DNA of 44,803 nucleotides, taken from positions 1 through 44,803 of the forward strand of contig CAMVMG010000016.1 of NCBI GenBank assembly GCA_947168525.1, given 5' to 3'. The position numbers and the translations under genes are program-made. This DNA is from an uncultured Bacteroidales bacterium. Its GTDB lineage: Bacteria > Bacteroidota > Bacteroidia > Bacteroidales > UBA932. Positions 8,162 through 16,351 of this stretch are shown piece by piece (within the stretch, counting starts at the first letter, position 1; each line of letters begins with the position of its first letter). Under the pieces are notes generated by a model. The model worked only from the letters and a program-made list of their open reading frames with translations. It ran no database searches and was not told the DNA's origin.

Positions 8162-9589
8162 ATGCTGGACCAGGAGAGACATATTGCGGTATGGAACAAC
8201 TGTCTGCAGATCATTGAGAACAACATTGATCAGCAGAAGTTCGATACCTGGTTCAAGCCCATCGTCCCCGTTTCGCTGGACGGTTCAAAACTTACGGTCC
8301 AGGTCCCGTCCGATTTTTTCCGCGATTATATAGAAGGTGCCTTCATGGACCTTCTCAAGGCCACGCTCCGCAGGGCCATCGGCGCAGACGCGCAGTTGTT
8401 CTATCTGGTGCAACCGGTCAGGAACCAGCAGGGAATGATCCTTCCCGCCTCCCACGGCCCGGTTCCCACCAACAATCCCGTCTCCGTCCCCACTTACCAG
8501 CCCTCCGGCTCTCCCAGCCCCTTTGTATATCCTGGCGTACAGCGCCTCAAGATCAATCCCAGGCTCAATCCGGTATACTGTTTTAGCAACCTCATAGAAG
8601 GGGAGTGCAACAAGTTGGGCGTCAATGCCGGGGAAAACATCTCCCTGGCCCCCGGTAAAACCCCGTTCAACCCGCTGTTCCTTTTCGGCGGCCCCGGACT
8701 GGGAAAAACCCACATCGCCCAGGCCATCGGCATCGACATCAAAGAGCGCTTCCCGGATACCGTGGTGCTCTATGTCACCGGCAACGAGTTCAAGACCCAG
8801 TACATGGATGCCGTCAAAGGCAACCGGATCGTAGATTTCCTGGCCTTCTACCAGCGGATCGACGTCCTGATTGTAGACGACATCCAGGACATGGTGGGCC
8901 AGGGCACGCAGAACTCCTTTTTCAACGTGTTCAACCACCTGCACCAGAACGGCAAACAGCTCATCTTCACCAGTGACCGCGCCCCGGTAGACCTCAAGAA
9001 CTTCGAAGAGCGGCTCCTGTCCCGCTTCAAGTGGGGGCTCTCGGCAGAGCTTTCCAAGCCGGACTACAACACCCGCCTGCAGATGCTCCGCTCCCGCGCC
9101 CAGCGGGAAGGCGTCTGTGTCGGTGAAGACGTCCTTTCCTTCCTGGCCTCCCGCGTCAAGTCCAACTTCCGCGAGTTGGAAGGCACCCTGATCTCCCTGG
9201 TGGCCTATGCCACCCTCGGGCACCAGGAAATCACCATCGATCTGGCAGAGAACATCACCGGCAAAATCGTCACGGAGCAGTCGACCGACATCTCCATCGA
9301 CCTCATCGTGGGCACGGTGTGCGAGTATTTCAACATCACCCGGGAAACCCTCGTTTCCAAGAGCCGCAAGCGCCAGATTGTCCAGGCCCGGCAGATTGCC
9401 ATGTACGAGTGCCGCAGCCTCATTCCCAACTGCTCTCTCTCCACCATCGGTGCAGAACTGGGCGGAAAAGACCACGCCACGGTGCTGCACGCCTGCACCA
9501 CCGTCCAGGACCTCATGTCCACGGACCGCCTCTTCCGCCAGTGGGTAGAAGACATCGAAGGTATGATTGTGGTTCCCGTAGAGCAATAA
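8162..9589 (+). CDS. dnaA: Chromosomal replication initiator DnaA
   Basis: DnaA binds origin boxes and opens DNA to start replication; it also acts as a transcription factor. The 475-aa protein has the usual domains: I (about 1-85), a Pro/Ser-rich linker II (about 90-130), the AAA+ domain III with Walker A GGPGLGKT (176-183) and Walker B VLIVDD (235-240), and the C-terminal helix-turn-helix with the signature GGKDHATVLHA. The ATG at 8162 gives the expected MLDQERHIAVWNNC start. It is monocistronic, with long AT-rich sequence upstream. A 9601-9625 inverted repeat follows the stop. Identification is secure. Confidence 0.98.
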   Translation: MLDQERHIAVWNNCLQIIENNIDQQKFDTWFKPIVPVSLDGSKLTVQVPSDFFRDYIEGAFMDLLKATLRRAIGADAQLFYLVQPVRNQQGMILPASHGPVPTNNPVSVPTYQPSGSPSPFVYPGVQRLKINPRLNPVYCFSNLIEGECNKLGVNAGENISLAPGKTPFNPLFLFGGPGLGKTHIAQAIGIDIKERFPDTVVLYVTGNEFKTQYMDAVKGNRIVDFLAFYQRIDVLIVDDIQDMVGQGTQNSFFNVFNHLHQNGKQLIFTSDRAPVDLKNFEERLLSRFKWGLSAELSKPDYNTRLQMLRSRAQREGVCVGEDVLSFLASRVKSNFRELEGTLISLVAYATLGHQEITIDLAENITGKIVTEQSTDISIDLIVGTVCEYFNITRETLVSKSRKRQIVQARQIAMYECRSLIPNCSLSTIGAELGGKDHATVLHACTTVQDLMSTDRLFRQWVEDIEGMIVVPVEQ

Positions 9590-9600
9590 ATTTCCTTTTC

Positions 9601-9625
9601 CCGTAAATATTCACTATCTTTACGG
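9601..9625. repeat. Inverted repeat between dnaA and pepD
   Basis: CCGTAAA (9601-9607) and TTTACGG (9619-9625) are perfect 7-bp arms with an 11-nt loop. No T-run follows, so a simple terminator is unlikely. The second arm overlaps TATCTTTA (9615-9622), which is one base away from a -7 box for pepD, so the repeat could be an operator. Confidence 0.45.
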
Positions 9626-9649
9626 AAACCTACGTTATTCCGTAAAAAG

Positions 9650-11077
9650 ATGAATACAGCTCAAGTACTTGGCATTTTCAAAGAAATAACCCGCATTCCC
9701 CGGGAATCGGGCCATGAGGAGCAGATGACCGCCTATCTGCAGCAGTTCGCCGCAGAAAGGGGCCTCGCCTCCAAGACAGACAAAACCGGCAATGTCGTCA
9801 TCATAAAGGAAGCCGCCCCCGGCAAGGAGCAGGTGCCCACCCTGGTGCTCCAGGCCCATCAAGACATGGTCTGCGAAAAACACGCAGACTTTGCCTTCGA
9901 TTTCCGCTCCCAAGCCATTCCCTTCGAGGAAGAAGACGGCTGGCTCGTGGCCAAAAAAACCACCCTGGGGGCCGACGACGGCATCGGCGTAGCAGCCTGC
10001 CTGGCGCTGCTGGACAGCCCGGAGCCCATGGGCAAGCTGGAATGCCTGTTCACCATCTCGGAAGAGACCGGCATGGACGGCGCCTTCGCGCTGGAGCCCG
10101 GCTTCTTCGACGGGAAAATCCTCATCAACCTGGATTCTGAAGACGAGGGAGAGATCTTCGTGGGCTGCGCCGGCGGCATGGACACCACCGCCACCTTCGA
10201 ATTCAGCCGGGAGCCCGTCCGGAAGGGTTATAAGACCCTCTCCGTCAAGGTCACCGGGGCCCAGGGCGGGCACAGCGGAGACGACATCAACAAAGAGCGT
10301 GCAAACGCCCTCCGGGAACTGGTGCGCTTCCTGTTCACGGAGCTGCAATACGACTACCAGCTCCTTAGCCTCAGCGGCGGCAACAAGCCCAACGCCATCT
10401 GCCGGGAGGCAGAGGCCGTCATTGCCGTCCCGGCCGACGAAACCGCAGAAATGCTGGAAGACGTAAAAGCCTTCAACGACATCCTCGCGGCAGAATTCGC
10501 CTCGTCAGACCCTGGCGTCAAAGTCCTGGCCAGCCCCGCAGAAACCACGCTGCAGGCCATCTCGGAAGGGGAGGCGGCCAATATCATCGCCACCCTGCTG
10601 GCCTGTCCGCACGGCGTGGAAAAAATGTCCCTGGACATCCCCGGCCTGGTAGAGACCTCCACCAACCTGGCCGCCGCCCACACCAAAGAGAACCACATCA
10701 AGGTGGTCACCTCGCAGCGCAGTTCCGTCCCATCGGAACTGCACGCGATGGCAGAAAAGGTAGAAGCCGCTTTCTTCCTGGGCTCGTTCGACGTTGAGCA
10801 CCACGGAGAATATCCCGGCTGGAAACCCAACCTTAAGTCCCGCATCCTGCAGGTGAGCCAGGAAAGTTACCGCAAGCTCTTCGGCAAAGACCCGGCCGTC
10901 AAGGCCATACACGCCGGCCTGGAGTGCGGCCTGTTCCTGGAAAAATTCCCGGACCTGGACATGATCTCCTTCGGCCCCACCCTCCGCGGGGTGCATGCGC
11001 CCGGTGAAAAGCTGGAACTGGCCTCGCTGGAGCGCTTCGTAGCCCACCTCAACGACATAGTCCTGAACTTCGCATGA
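9650..11077 (+). CDS. pepD: Aminoacyl-histidine dipeptidase (PepD, M20 family)
   Basis: PepD is a cytosolic metal-dependent dipeptidase that hydrolyses Xaa-His and other dipeptides. The 475-aa length is typical. Metal and catalytic motifs of the M20 family are visible: LQAHQDMVCEK with His70 and Asp72, LGADDGIG (107-114), ISEETGMDGA with Glu138/Glu139, and NLDSEDEGE (160-168). The dimerisation domain occupies roughly the middle third. There is no signal peptide. The stop overlaps the rpe ATG by 4 bp (ATGA), so the two are translationally coupled, although their biochemical roles are not obviously linked. The weak box TATCTTTA 28 nt upstream of the ATG may drive the pair. Confidence 0.95.
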   Translation: MNTAQVLGIFKEITRIPRESGHEEQMTAYLQQFAAERGLASKTDKTGNVVIIKEAAPGKEQVPTLVLQAHQDMVCEKHADFAFDFRSQAIPFEEEDGWLVAKKTTLGADDGIGVAACLALLDSPEPMGKLECLFTISEETGMDGAFALEPGFFDGKILINLDSEDEGEIFVGCAGGMDTTATFEFSREPVRKGYKTLSVKVTGAQGGHSGDDINKERANALRELVRFLFTELQYDYQLLSLSGGNKPNAICREAEAVIAVPADETAEMLEDVKAFNDILAAEFASSDPGVKVLASPAETTLQAISEGEAANIIATLLACPHGVEKMSLDIPGLVETSTNLAAAHTKENHIKVVTSQRSSVPSELHAMAEKVEAAFFLGSFDVEHHGEYPGWKPNLKSRILQVSQESYRKLFGKDPAVKAIHAGLECGLFLEKFPDLDMISFGPTLRGVHAPGEKLELASLERFVAHLNDIVLNFA

Positions 11078-11724
11078 TCCAAGTAGCTCCCTCCATTCTC
11101 GCGGCGGATTTCCTTCACCTGGAAAAAGACGTCCAAACCGTCAACCGCCATGCCGACATTTTCCACCTGGATATCATGGACGGCAGCTTCGTGCCCAACA
11201 TCTCCTTCGGGTTCCCCGTGGTGGAAGCCATTGCGTCCCAGGCCCAAAAACCCATGGACGTGCACCTGATGATCGTCCATCCGGAGAAATACATCCCTCG
11301 CTTCGCCCAGGTGGGCGCCGCCATGATCAGCTTTCACTACGAGGCTGCCCTGGAAGCTTCGGCCGCCCTGCTGGACCTCATCCATGAAAACGGAGCCAGG
11401 GCCGGCATCGTCATCAATCCGGACTGCCCCGTAGAAAAGATCTTCCCATATCTGGACCAGGCCGACTATGTCCTCCTGATGAGCGTCTTTGCCGGTTTCG
11501 GCGGGCAAAAGTTCATTCCGGAAACCCTGGACCGGATCAGGGCCGTGCGGAAAGAACTCCGCAGAAGGGACAGGGAAGCGGTGGATATAGAGGTAGACGG
11601 CGGTATAAGCCCTGCCAACGCCGGGGAACTGGCCCGCTCCGGAGCCACCATCCTGGTAGCCGGCAGCGCCGTTTTCCGCGCAGAAGACCCCTCAGAAGTA
11701 ATCCGGCAGATGAAACAGGCCTAG
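11074..11724 (+). CDS. rpe: Ribulose-phosphate 3-epimerase
   Basis: Rpe interconverts ribulose 5-phosphate and xylulose 5-phosphate in the pentose phosphate pathway. The 216-aa TIM barrel shows the family blocks VAPSILAADF (3-12), HLDIMDGSFVPN with metal-binding His and catalytic Asp, DVHLMI, and EVDGGI near the C-terminus with the second catalytic Asp, followed by the phosphate-binding GATILVAGSAVF. The ATG overlaps the pepD stop (ATGA). Its 3' end overlaps the convergent birA stop by 4 bp, so no terminator fits between the two genes. Identification is secure. Confidence 0.97.
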   Translation: MIQVAPSILAADFLHLEKDVQTVNRHADIFHLDIMDGSFVPNISFGFPVVEAIASQAQKPMDVHLMIVHPEKYIPRFAQVGAAMISFHYEAALEASAALLDLIHENGARAGIVINPDCPVEKIFPYLDQADYVLLMSVFAGFGGQKFIPETLDRIRAVRKELRRRDREAVDIEVDGGISPANAGELARSGATILVAGSAVFRAEDPSEVIRQMKQA

Positions 11725-12434
11725 AGAATATACCCTATCTCCTTGAAAGAGAAGGAGTTCCCATCATTCATCAGAAGGCGTCCCTCCCGGGTGGCGCCTT
11801 TTATGGTAGCGGTAAACTCCTCCTGTGTAAGCAGGTTCCTGTACCGGCAGGCTTGCCCCTGCTGGAACAGCCCCTGATTATAGGCCTGCCAAAGGGCGGT
11901 CCGCCCGGACGGGCTCTCCAGGGCGGAGAAGTCGAAGTACCCGAGCAACTCCTCCAGGGTTTCCCGCAAAGGGTAATCCCGGTGCGTGATTCGCTTCAGG
12001 GAAACCGGGTTCACCAGCTCGCCGGGGAAGACGGTCTGGTTCAGGTTGAGGCCGATGCCCATGACGGAAGCGCCAATCCGCGCCCCATCCAGCCGGTTCT
12101 CCACCAGCATTCCGCAGATTTTCCGCCTGCCCACATAGATGTCGTTGGGCCATTTCACCACCGCCGGGACGTCCTGCGCGCAAATCCACGCCTTCACGGA
12201 AAGCGTGGCAAGATAGGTCAGGGACATGAACTCCGTGGCAGGCAGGTCCGCGGGTTTGAGGAGGATGGAAAAGGTAAGGTTGTCTCCCGGGGCTGACAGC
12301 CACTTGTTCCCGCGTTGCCCCCGTCCGGAAGTCTGCCGCACCGCAGCCACCACTGACAAATTGTCATAGCGGGAAATCCCGCGCAGAAGCTCGTCATTGG
12401 TGGAATCCAACTCGTCAAACCACTTTATTTGCAT
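11721..12434 (-). CDS. birA: Biotin--[acetyl-CoA-carboxylase] ligase (monofunctional BirA)
   Basis: BirA activates biotin with ATP and attaches it to the biotin carboxyl carrier protein of biotin-dependent enzymes. The 237-aa protein starts directly with the catalytic domain (DELDSTNDELL) and has no N-terminal helix-turn-helix, so it should not be a biotin repressor. Visible motifs are the biotinyl-AMP loop SGRGQRGNKW (about 36-45) and VKWPNDIYVGRRKICGMLVE (about 98-117). A short C-terminal SH3-like end follows. The ATG at 12434 is only 60 bp from the rsfS ATG, with face-to-face promoters between them. It converges with rpe (4-bp overlap). Confidence 0.95.
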   Translation of the reverse strand: MQIKWFDELDSTNDELLRGISRYDNLSVVAAVRQTSGRGQRGNKWLSAPGDNLTFSILLKPADLPATEFMSLTYLATLSVKAWICAQDVPAVVKWPNDIYVGRRKICGMLVENRLDGARIGASVMGIGLNLNQTVFPGELVNPVSLKRITHRDYPLRETLEELLGYFDFSALESPSGRTALWQAYNQGLFQQGQACRYRNLLTQEEFTATIKGATREGRLLMNDGNSFSFKEIGYIL

Positions 12435-12458
12435 TGGCCTTAATTTTGATTATCTTTG
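12428..12458 (+). promoter_or_regulatory. rsfS-ftsH-cdsA-psd promoter (TTTG-N19-TATCTTTG)
   Basis: TTTG (12428-12431), a 19-bp spacer and TATCTTTG (12451-12458) are a perfect Bacteroidota promoter. The leader to the rsfS ATG is 35 nt. The -33 box overlaps the birA start codon region. The -7 box is one arm of an 18-bp near-perfect palindrome shared with the birA -7 box. Confidence 0.85.
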
Positions 12459-12460
12459 TG

Positions 12461-12488
12461 CAAAGATACAAATAATACACATAGCAAA
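12461..12488 (-). promoter_or_regulatory. birA promoter
   Basis: Minus-strand TATCTTTG (12468-12461) is a perfect -7 box. The nearest TTTG (12488-12485) leaves a 16-bp spacer, shorter than the usual 19. The leader to the birA ATG would be about 26 nt. It is the mirror image of the rsfS -7 box, 2 bp away. Confidence 0.6.
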
Positions 12489-12493
12489 CATAC

Positions 12494-12877
12494 ATGATTA
12501 CCCATGATCTCCGGCTTATCGCCGATGCCATCTACGACAAAAAAGGGCAGGATGCCGTGTCGCTGGACCTCCGCAAGATAGACGGTTCCATTACGGATTT
12601 CTTCGTAATCTGCGACGCTTCCAACACCACCCAGGTCGCAGCCGTGGCAGACAACATCGCAGAAAAAATGCAGGAAGAAGGCCATAAGCTGTACCGCTCC
12701 CAGGGAGAGGAAAACCGGTTCTGGATTATCCAGGACTACGGCAACATTGTCGTGCACATCTTCCTCAAAGAATACCGGGACTTCTACCGCCTGGAAGAAC
12801 TCTGGGCCGATGTTCCCCGCAAAACCTATCAGGAGCGCAAAGCTCCCGCCAAAAAGGCGACCAAAACAGAAGAATAA
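12494..12877 (+). CDS. rsfS: Ribosome silencing factor RsfS
   Basis: RsfS (formerly YbeB/Iojap) binds ribosomal protein uL14 on the large subunit and blocks subunit joining when nutrients are low. The 127-aa protein covers the full domain: the front MITHDLRLIADAIYDKKGQD, the core KIDGSITDFFVICDASNTTQV, and the conserved block YGNIVVHIFLKEYRDFYRLEELW (about 82-104). A basic tail (about 110-127) follows. The stop TAA touches the ftsH ATG (TAAATG), so translation is coupled. rsfS-ftsH-cdsA order is common in Bacteroidota. Confidence 0.96.
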   Translation: MITHDLRLIADAIYDKKGQDAVSLDLRKIDGSITDFFVICDASNTTQVAAVADNIAEKMQEEGHKLYRSQGEENRFWIIQDYGNIVVHIFLKEYRDFYRLEELWADVPRKTYQERKAPAKKATKTEE

Positions 12878-14851
12878 ATGGCAGAGAGTTCCAAAATGCC
12901 CAACAACAAGGGCGGACGCAAAATCATCGTCAACCTGTCGTGGCTGTATATCCTCCTTTTCATCGGAATCGGCTATCTGCTCTTCCGCAACCAGCAGTCG
13001 GCCTCGCCGGAAAAAATTGAATGGACAGAGGTGCAGGGCATGGTACAGGCGGGGGATGTGGCGGAGATTGACTTCATCCGCAACGACTTCAAAGGAGAAA
13101 TCAAGGTCAAGGCAGACCGCCTGGCCAAATACACAGACAAATTCGCTGGCGGGGTACCACCCCGCCGCGCTCCCCATTTCTATTTCCTGGTGTCCACCAA
13201 GTTTGACCCTGAAGTCAGTTTTGCCGCGCTCAACGCAGAGCTCCAGCCCGGGGACCAGTTCAAGGTGGTCATCAAAAACGAAGACCACATCTGGGGAGAA
13301 GTGTTCCAGCTGCTGTTCCCGCTCCTGATTTTCATCCTGTTCTGGGTGTGGATGTTCCGCGGCATGAACCGCGGGATGGGCCAGGGCGGCCCCGGCGGCG
13401 GGTTCAATCCCTTCAACACCGGCAAGTCCACCGCCCGCGAAACCGAGAAAGGGGACGTACAAGTCACCTTCAAGGATGTGGCCGGCCTGTACGGCGCCAA
13501 GGAAGAAGTGATGGAAATCGTGGATTTCCTCAAGAGTCCCGCTAAATACACCGCCCTGGGCGGCAAAATCCCCAAGGGCGCCCTCCTGGTAGGGCCTCCG
13601 GGAACCGGTAAAACCCTGTTGGCCAAGGCCGTGGCAGGGGAGGCCAACGTGCCTTTCTTCTCCATCTCCGGATCGGACTTCGTAGAAATGTTCGTGGGCG
13701 TGGGGGCTTCCCGCGTACGCGACCTCTTCCGTCAGGCCAAGGAAAAGGCCCCCTGCATTGTCTTTATCGATGAAATAGACGCCGTGGGACGCGCCCGCGC
13801 CAAGAACGGTGGTTTCTCCTCCAACGACGAGCGGGAAAACACGCTCAACCAGCTCCTTACGGAAATGGACGGTTTCGGCACCAACAGCGGCGTTATCGTC
13901 CTGGCCGCCACCAACCGCTCGGATATCCTGGACCAGGCCTTGATGAGGGCCGGCCGCTTCGACCGCCAGATCCACGTAGAGCTGCCGGAGCTCAAGGAGC
14001 GTGAAGAAATCTTCAAGGTGCACCTCAGGGAAATCAAGCTGGGCGAAGACTTCAACGTAGAATTCATGGCCAAGCACACACCGGGCTTCTCCGGGGCCGA
14101 TATCGCCAATGTCTGCAACGAGGCCGCCCTCACCGCCGCCCGCCGCGGCCATGCGGCCGTCCTGCAGCAGGACTTCCTGGACGCGGTAGACCGCATTATC
14201 GGCGGCCTGGAGCGCAAGTCCAACACCATCATGACGCCCGCGGAAAAACGCACCACCGCTTATCATGAAGCGGGTCACGCCCTGGTGGGCTGGCTACTCC
14301 CGTACGCAGACCCTGTCTTCAAGGTAAGCATCATCCCCCGCGGCAACGCCCTGGGCCTCACCTGGAGCCTCCCGGAAGAGCGCAAAAACTGGTCCCGCAG
14401 CGTGATGACAGACCACATGTGCCAGCTCATCGGCGGCCGCGTGGCAGAGGAAATCCTCAACGGAGAGCCCTCCACCGGTGCCCTGAACGACCTTGAACGC
14501 ATGACGGGCATGGCCTACGCCATGGTCCAGTACTACGGCATGTCCGACAAAGTGGGCACCCTGAGCTTCTACGACTCCAGCGGCTCCCGCGGCTACAACC
14601 TGGTTAAGCCCTATTCCGAGAAAACCGCCCAGCTGATGGACGACGAAGTGAAGGCTATCGTAAAGGATGTACACGACCGCACCCGCCGGCTCATCGACGA
14701 GAATAAAGAAGGATTCATGCGCCTGGGTGCGCTCCTTCTTGAAAAAGAAGTTATCTTTGCAGAAGATATCGAACGAATCCTGGGGCCCAAGGTAAAGCCG
14801 GCGGCCGACGACCAGTTCACAACGGAAGAAGAAGTTCCTTCACAGGCATGA
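12878..14851 (+). CDS. ftsH: ATP-dependent zinc metalloprotease FtsH
   Basis: FtsH is a membrane-bound AAA+ protease that removes misfolded membrane and short-lived cytosolic proteins. The 657-aa protein has two membrane helices (about 19-36 and 143-161) around a periplasmic domain. The AAA+ domain has Walker A GPPGTGKT (239-246) and Walker [10 protein letters not shown] (293-301), and the second region of homology lies near 345-365. The zinc protease motif is HEAGH (463-467). The start is fixed by the abutting rsfS stop, and the end overlaps cdsA by 4 bp (ATGA). Linkage to cdsA is interesting because FtsH controls lipid synthesis in E. coli; a regulatory tie here is only an inference. Confidence 0.98.
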   Translation: MAESSKMPNNKGGRKIIVNLSWLYILLFIGIGYLLFRNQQSASPEKIEWTEVQGMVQAGDVAEIDFIRNDFKGEIKVKADRLAKYTDKFAGGVPPRRAPHFYFLVSTKFDPEVSFAALNAELQPGDQFKVVIKNEDHIWGEVFQLLFPLLIFILFWVWMFRGMNRGMGQGGPGGGFNPFNTGKSTARETEKGDVQVTFKDVAGLYGAKEEVMEIVDFLKSPAKYTALGGKIPKGALLVGPPGTGKTLLAKAVAGEANVPFFSISGSDFVEMFVGVGASRVRDLFRQAKEKAPCIVFIDEIDAVGRARAKNGGFSSNDERENTLNQLLTEMDGFGTNSGVIVLAATNRSDILDQALMRAGRFDRQIHVELPELKEREEIFKVHLREIKLGEDFNVEFMAKHTPGFSGADIANVCNEAALTAARRGHAAVLQQDFLDAVDRIIGGLERKSNTIMTPAEKRTTAYHEAGHALVGWLLPYADPVFKVSIIPRGNALGLTWSLPEERKNWSRSVMTDHMCQLIGGRVAEEILNGEPSTGALNDLERMTGMAYAMVQYYGMSDKVGTLSFYDSSGSRGYNLVKPYSEKTAQLMDDEVKAIVKDVHDRTRRLIDENKEGFMRLGALLLEKEVIFAEDIERILGPKVKPAADDQFTTEEEVPSQA

Positions 14852-15678
14852 ACACAACCGTAACGCGCAGCATATCGGGCCTTGTTTTCCTCGCTGTCAT
14901 GATTGGCAGCCTTTTAGGGGGTAAGTTTTTCTTTTTGCCTCTGTTCCTGTTTATTCAAAGCCAGATGCTGCAGGAGTACTACCAGATTACCCTGGGGGAT
15001 AAGAACAAGCCGGTACGGAATCTGGCCATCGCGTTTGCCATCATTGCGTTCGGCCTGGTTTTCGCCACCACCCTGGTAGAGCCCGCCCTTCCGGTCAAAT
15101 ACCTGGGCATTGTGCTGCTCCTGCTTCTAGCCCTGCTCATGTACATGGTGGTGCACCACAAAGATTTCAAGGACAACGCCTATGTGCTTGCCGGTCTGGT
15201 ATATATCGGCCTGCCGCTGTCCCTGTCCCCGTTTGTGGTCAGCACGGCAAACGGCTACAGCGGTCTCGTCATGCTCTCGTTCCTTGTCATCATCTGGTCT
15301 TCGGACGTTGGCGCATACTGCTTCGGCATGCTCCTGGGCCAAAAAGTGTGGCCTGCCAAGATGTGTCCGGAAATCTCTCCCAAAAAGTCCTGGGCCGGTT
15401 TTGCAGGCGGCTGGCTTACAGTGCTGCTGGGTGCCTGTATCCTCCTCTGGACCGGAATGATCCACTTCCCGGTGGTGCATGTGCTGGTAATGGCCAGCCT
15501 CATGCACGTTACCGGCGTTTTTGGAGACCTCTTCGAATCCCTGTGGAAACGCCAGTTCGGCGTGAAGGATTCCGGAAATATCATGCCGGGGCACGGGGGG
15601 CTGCTGGACCGTTTCGACAGCGCCCTCTTCGCCATCCCCACCGGCTATGTCTATCTGCTCTTAAACGGACTTCTCTAA
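14848..15678 (+). CDS. cdsA: Phosphatidate cytidylyltransferase (CDP-diglyceride synthase)
   Basis: CdsA makes CDP-diacylglycerol from phosphatidic acid and CTP, the branch point of phospholipid synthesis. The 276-aa protein is mostly hydrophobic, with about seven to eight membrane segments. It carries the C-terminal family signature FESLWKRQFGVKDSG...PGHGGLLDRFDS (about 229-260), which binds the nucleotide and metal. Its ATG overlaps the ftsH stop, and psd follows after 1 nt. Together with psd it supplies phosphatidylethanolamine synthesis; pssA is not in the window. Identification is secure. Confidence 0.96.
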   Translation: MNTTVTRSISGLVFLAVMIGSLLGGKFFFLPLFLFIQSQMLQEYYQITLGDKNKPVRNLAIAFAIIAFGLVFATTLVEPALPVKYLGIVLLLLLALLMYMVVHHKDFKDNAYVLAGLVYIGLPLSLSPFVVSTANGYSGLVMLSFLVIIWSSDVGAYCFGMLLGQKVWPAKMCPEISPKKSWAGFAGGWLTVLLGACILLWTGMIHFPVVHVLVMASLMHVTGVFGDLFESLWKRQFGVKDSGNIMPGHGGLLDRFDSALFAIPTGYVYLLLNGLL

Positions 15679-15679
15679 G

Positions 15680-16351
15680 ATGAAATTTATCAAAATCGAC
15701 AACGATTCCTACGGCACCATCCTCATCAGTTGGTGTATCTGCGCCGTCCTGATTTTTCTGACGGCACGCTACATCCCCATCCTGTGGATCAGCCTGCCGC
15801 TCTGTATAGCCTTCGTGGTCTTCATGGTGTTCATCACGTGGTTTTTCCGCGTCCCGGACCGTTCCACCCCGGAAGAGGAAAACAGTCGCCTGGTCACTTC
15901 TGTGGCCGACGGAAAGGTAGTTATCGTAGAGAAAGCCTTCGAGAAAGAGTACCTGAAACGGGACTGCATCCAGATCTCGGTCTACATGGACTTTTTCGAC
16001 GTCCACTGCAACTTCTGGCCCATCACCGGGGAAATCACCTATTACAAATACCACCCCGGGAAATACTTGCTGGCCTTCCATCCCAAGTCGTCAGAGCTCA
16101 ACGAGCATTCCTCCACCAGTATCCGGAACAAGCATGGAGAGGTGTTCTTCAAACAGATCGCAGGCACCTTCGCCCGGCGCATCGTCTGCTATTCGGAGCC
16201 TGGCCGCATCGAGTACCGGGGAGACCAGTGCGGGGTCATCAAATTCGGCTCCCGCATAGACTTGTTCGTCCCGCTGGAAGCCGATGTAAAAGTAAAGGTG
16301 GGAGACAAGGTCCGCGCCATTGAATCAGTGCTCGCGGTCCTTCCGGATTAA
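15680..16351 (+). CDS. psd: Phosphatidylserine decarboxylase proenzyme (short type)
   Basis: Psd converts phosphatidylserine to phosphatidylethanolamine. It is made as a proenzyme that cleaves itself to form a pyruvoyl group. The 223-aa protein has two hydrophobic segments near the N-terminus (about 13-55), SVADGKV (74-80), the DVHCNFWP block (107-114) and the cleavage motif KFGSRID, where the cut should fall between Gly190 and Ser191. The short length fits the single-domain bacterial class. It is 1 nt after cdsA. Its last 27 bp overlap the 3' end of the convergent ispG gene. Confidence 0.95.
   Translation: MKFIKIDNDSYGTILISWCICAVLIFLTARYIPILWISLPLCIAFVVFMVFITWFFRVPDRSTPEEENSRLVTSVADGKVVIVEKAFEKEYLKRDCIQISVYMDFFDVHCNFWPITGEITYYKYHPGKYLLAFHPKSSELNEHSSTSIRNKHGEVFFKQIAGTFARRIVCYSEPGRIEYRGDQCGVIKFGSRIDLFVPLEADVKVKVGDKVRAIESVLAVLPD

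Noticed and set aside
9601..9625. Intrinsic terminator for dnaA
   Set aside because: The inverted repeat is AT-rich, has an 11-nt loop and has no T-run after it in either direction.
12440..14278. 612-codon minus-strand ORF
   Set aside because: It is antisense to rsfS and ftsH, both certain genes, and has no recognisable domain.
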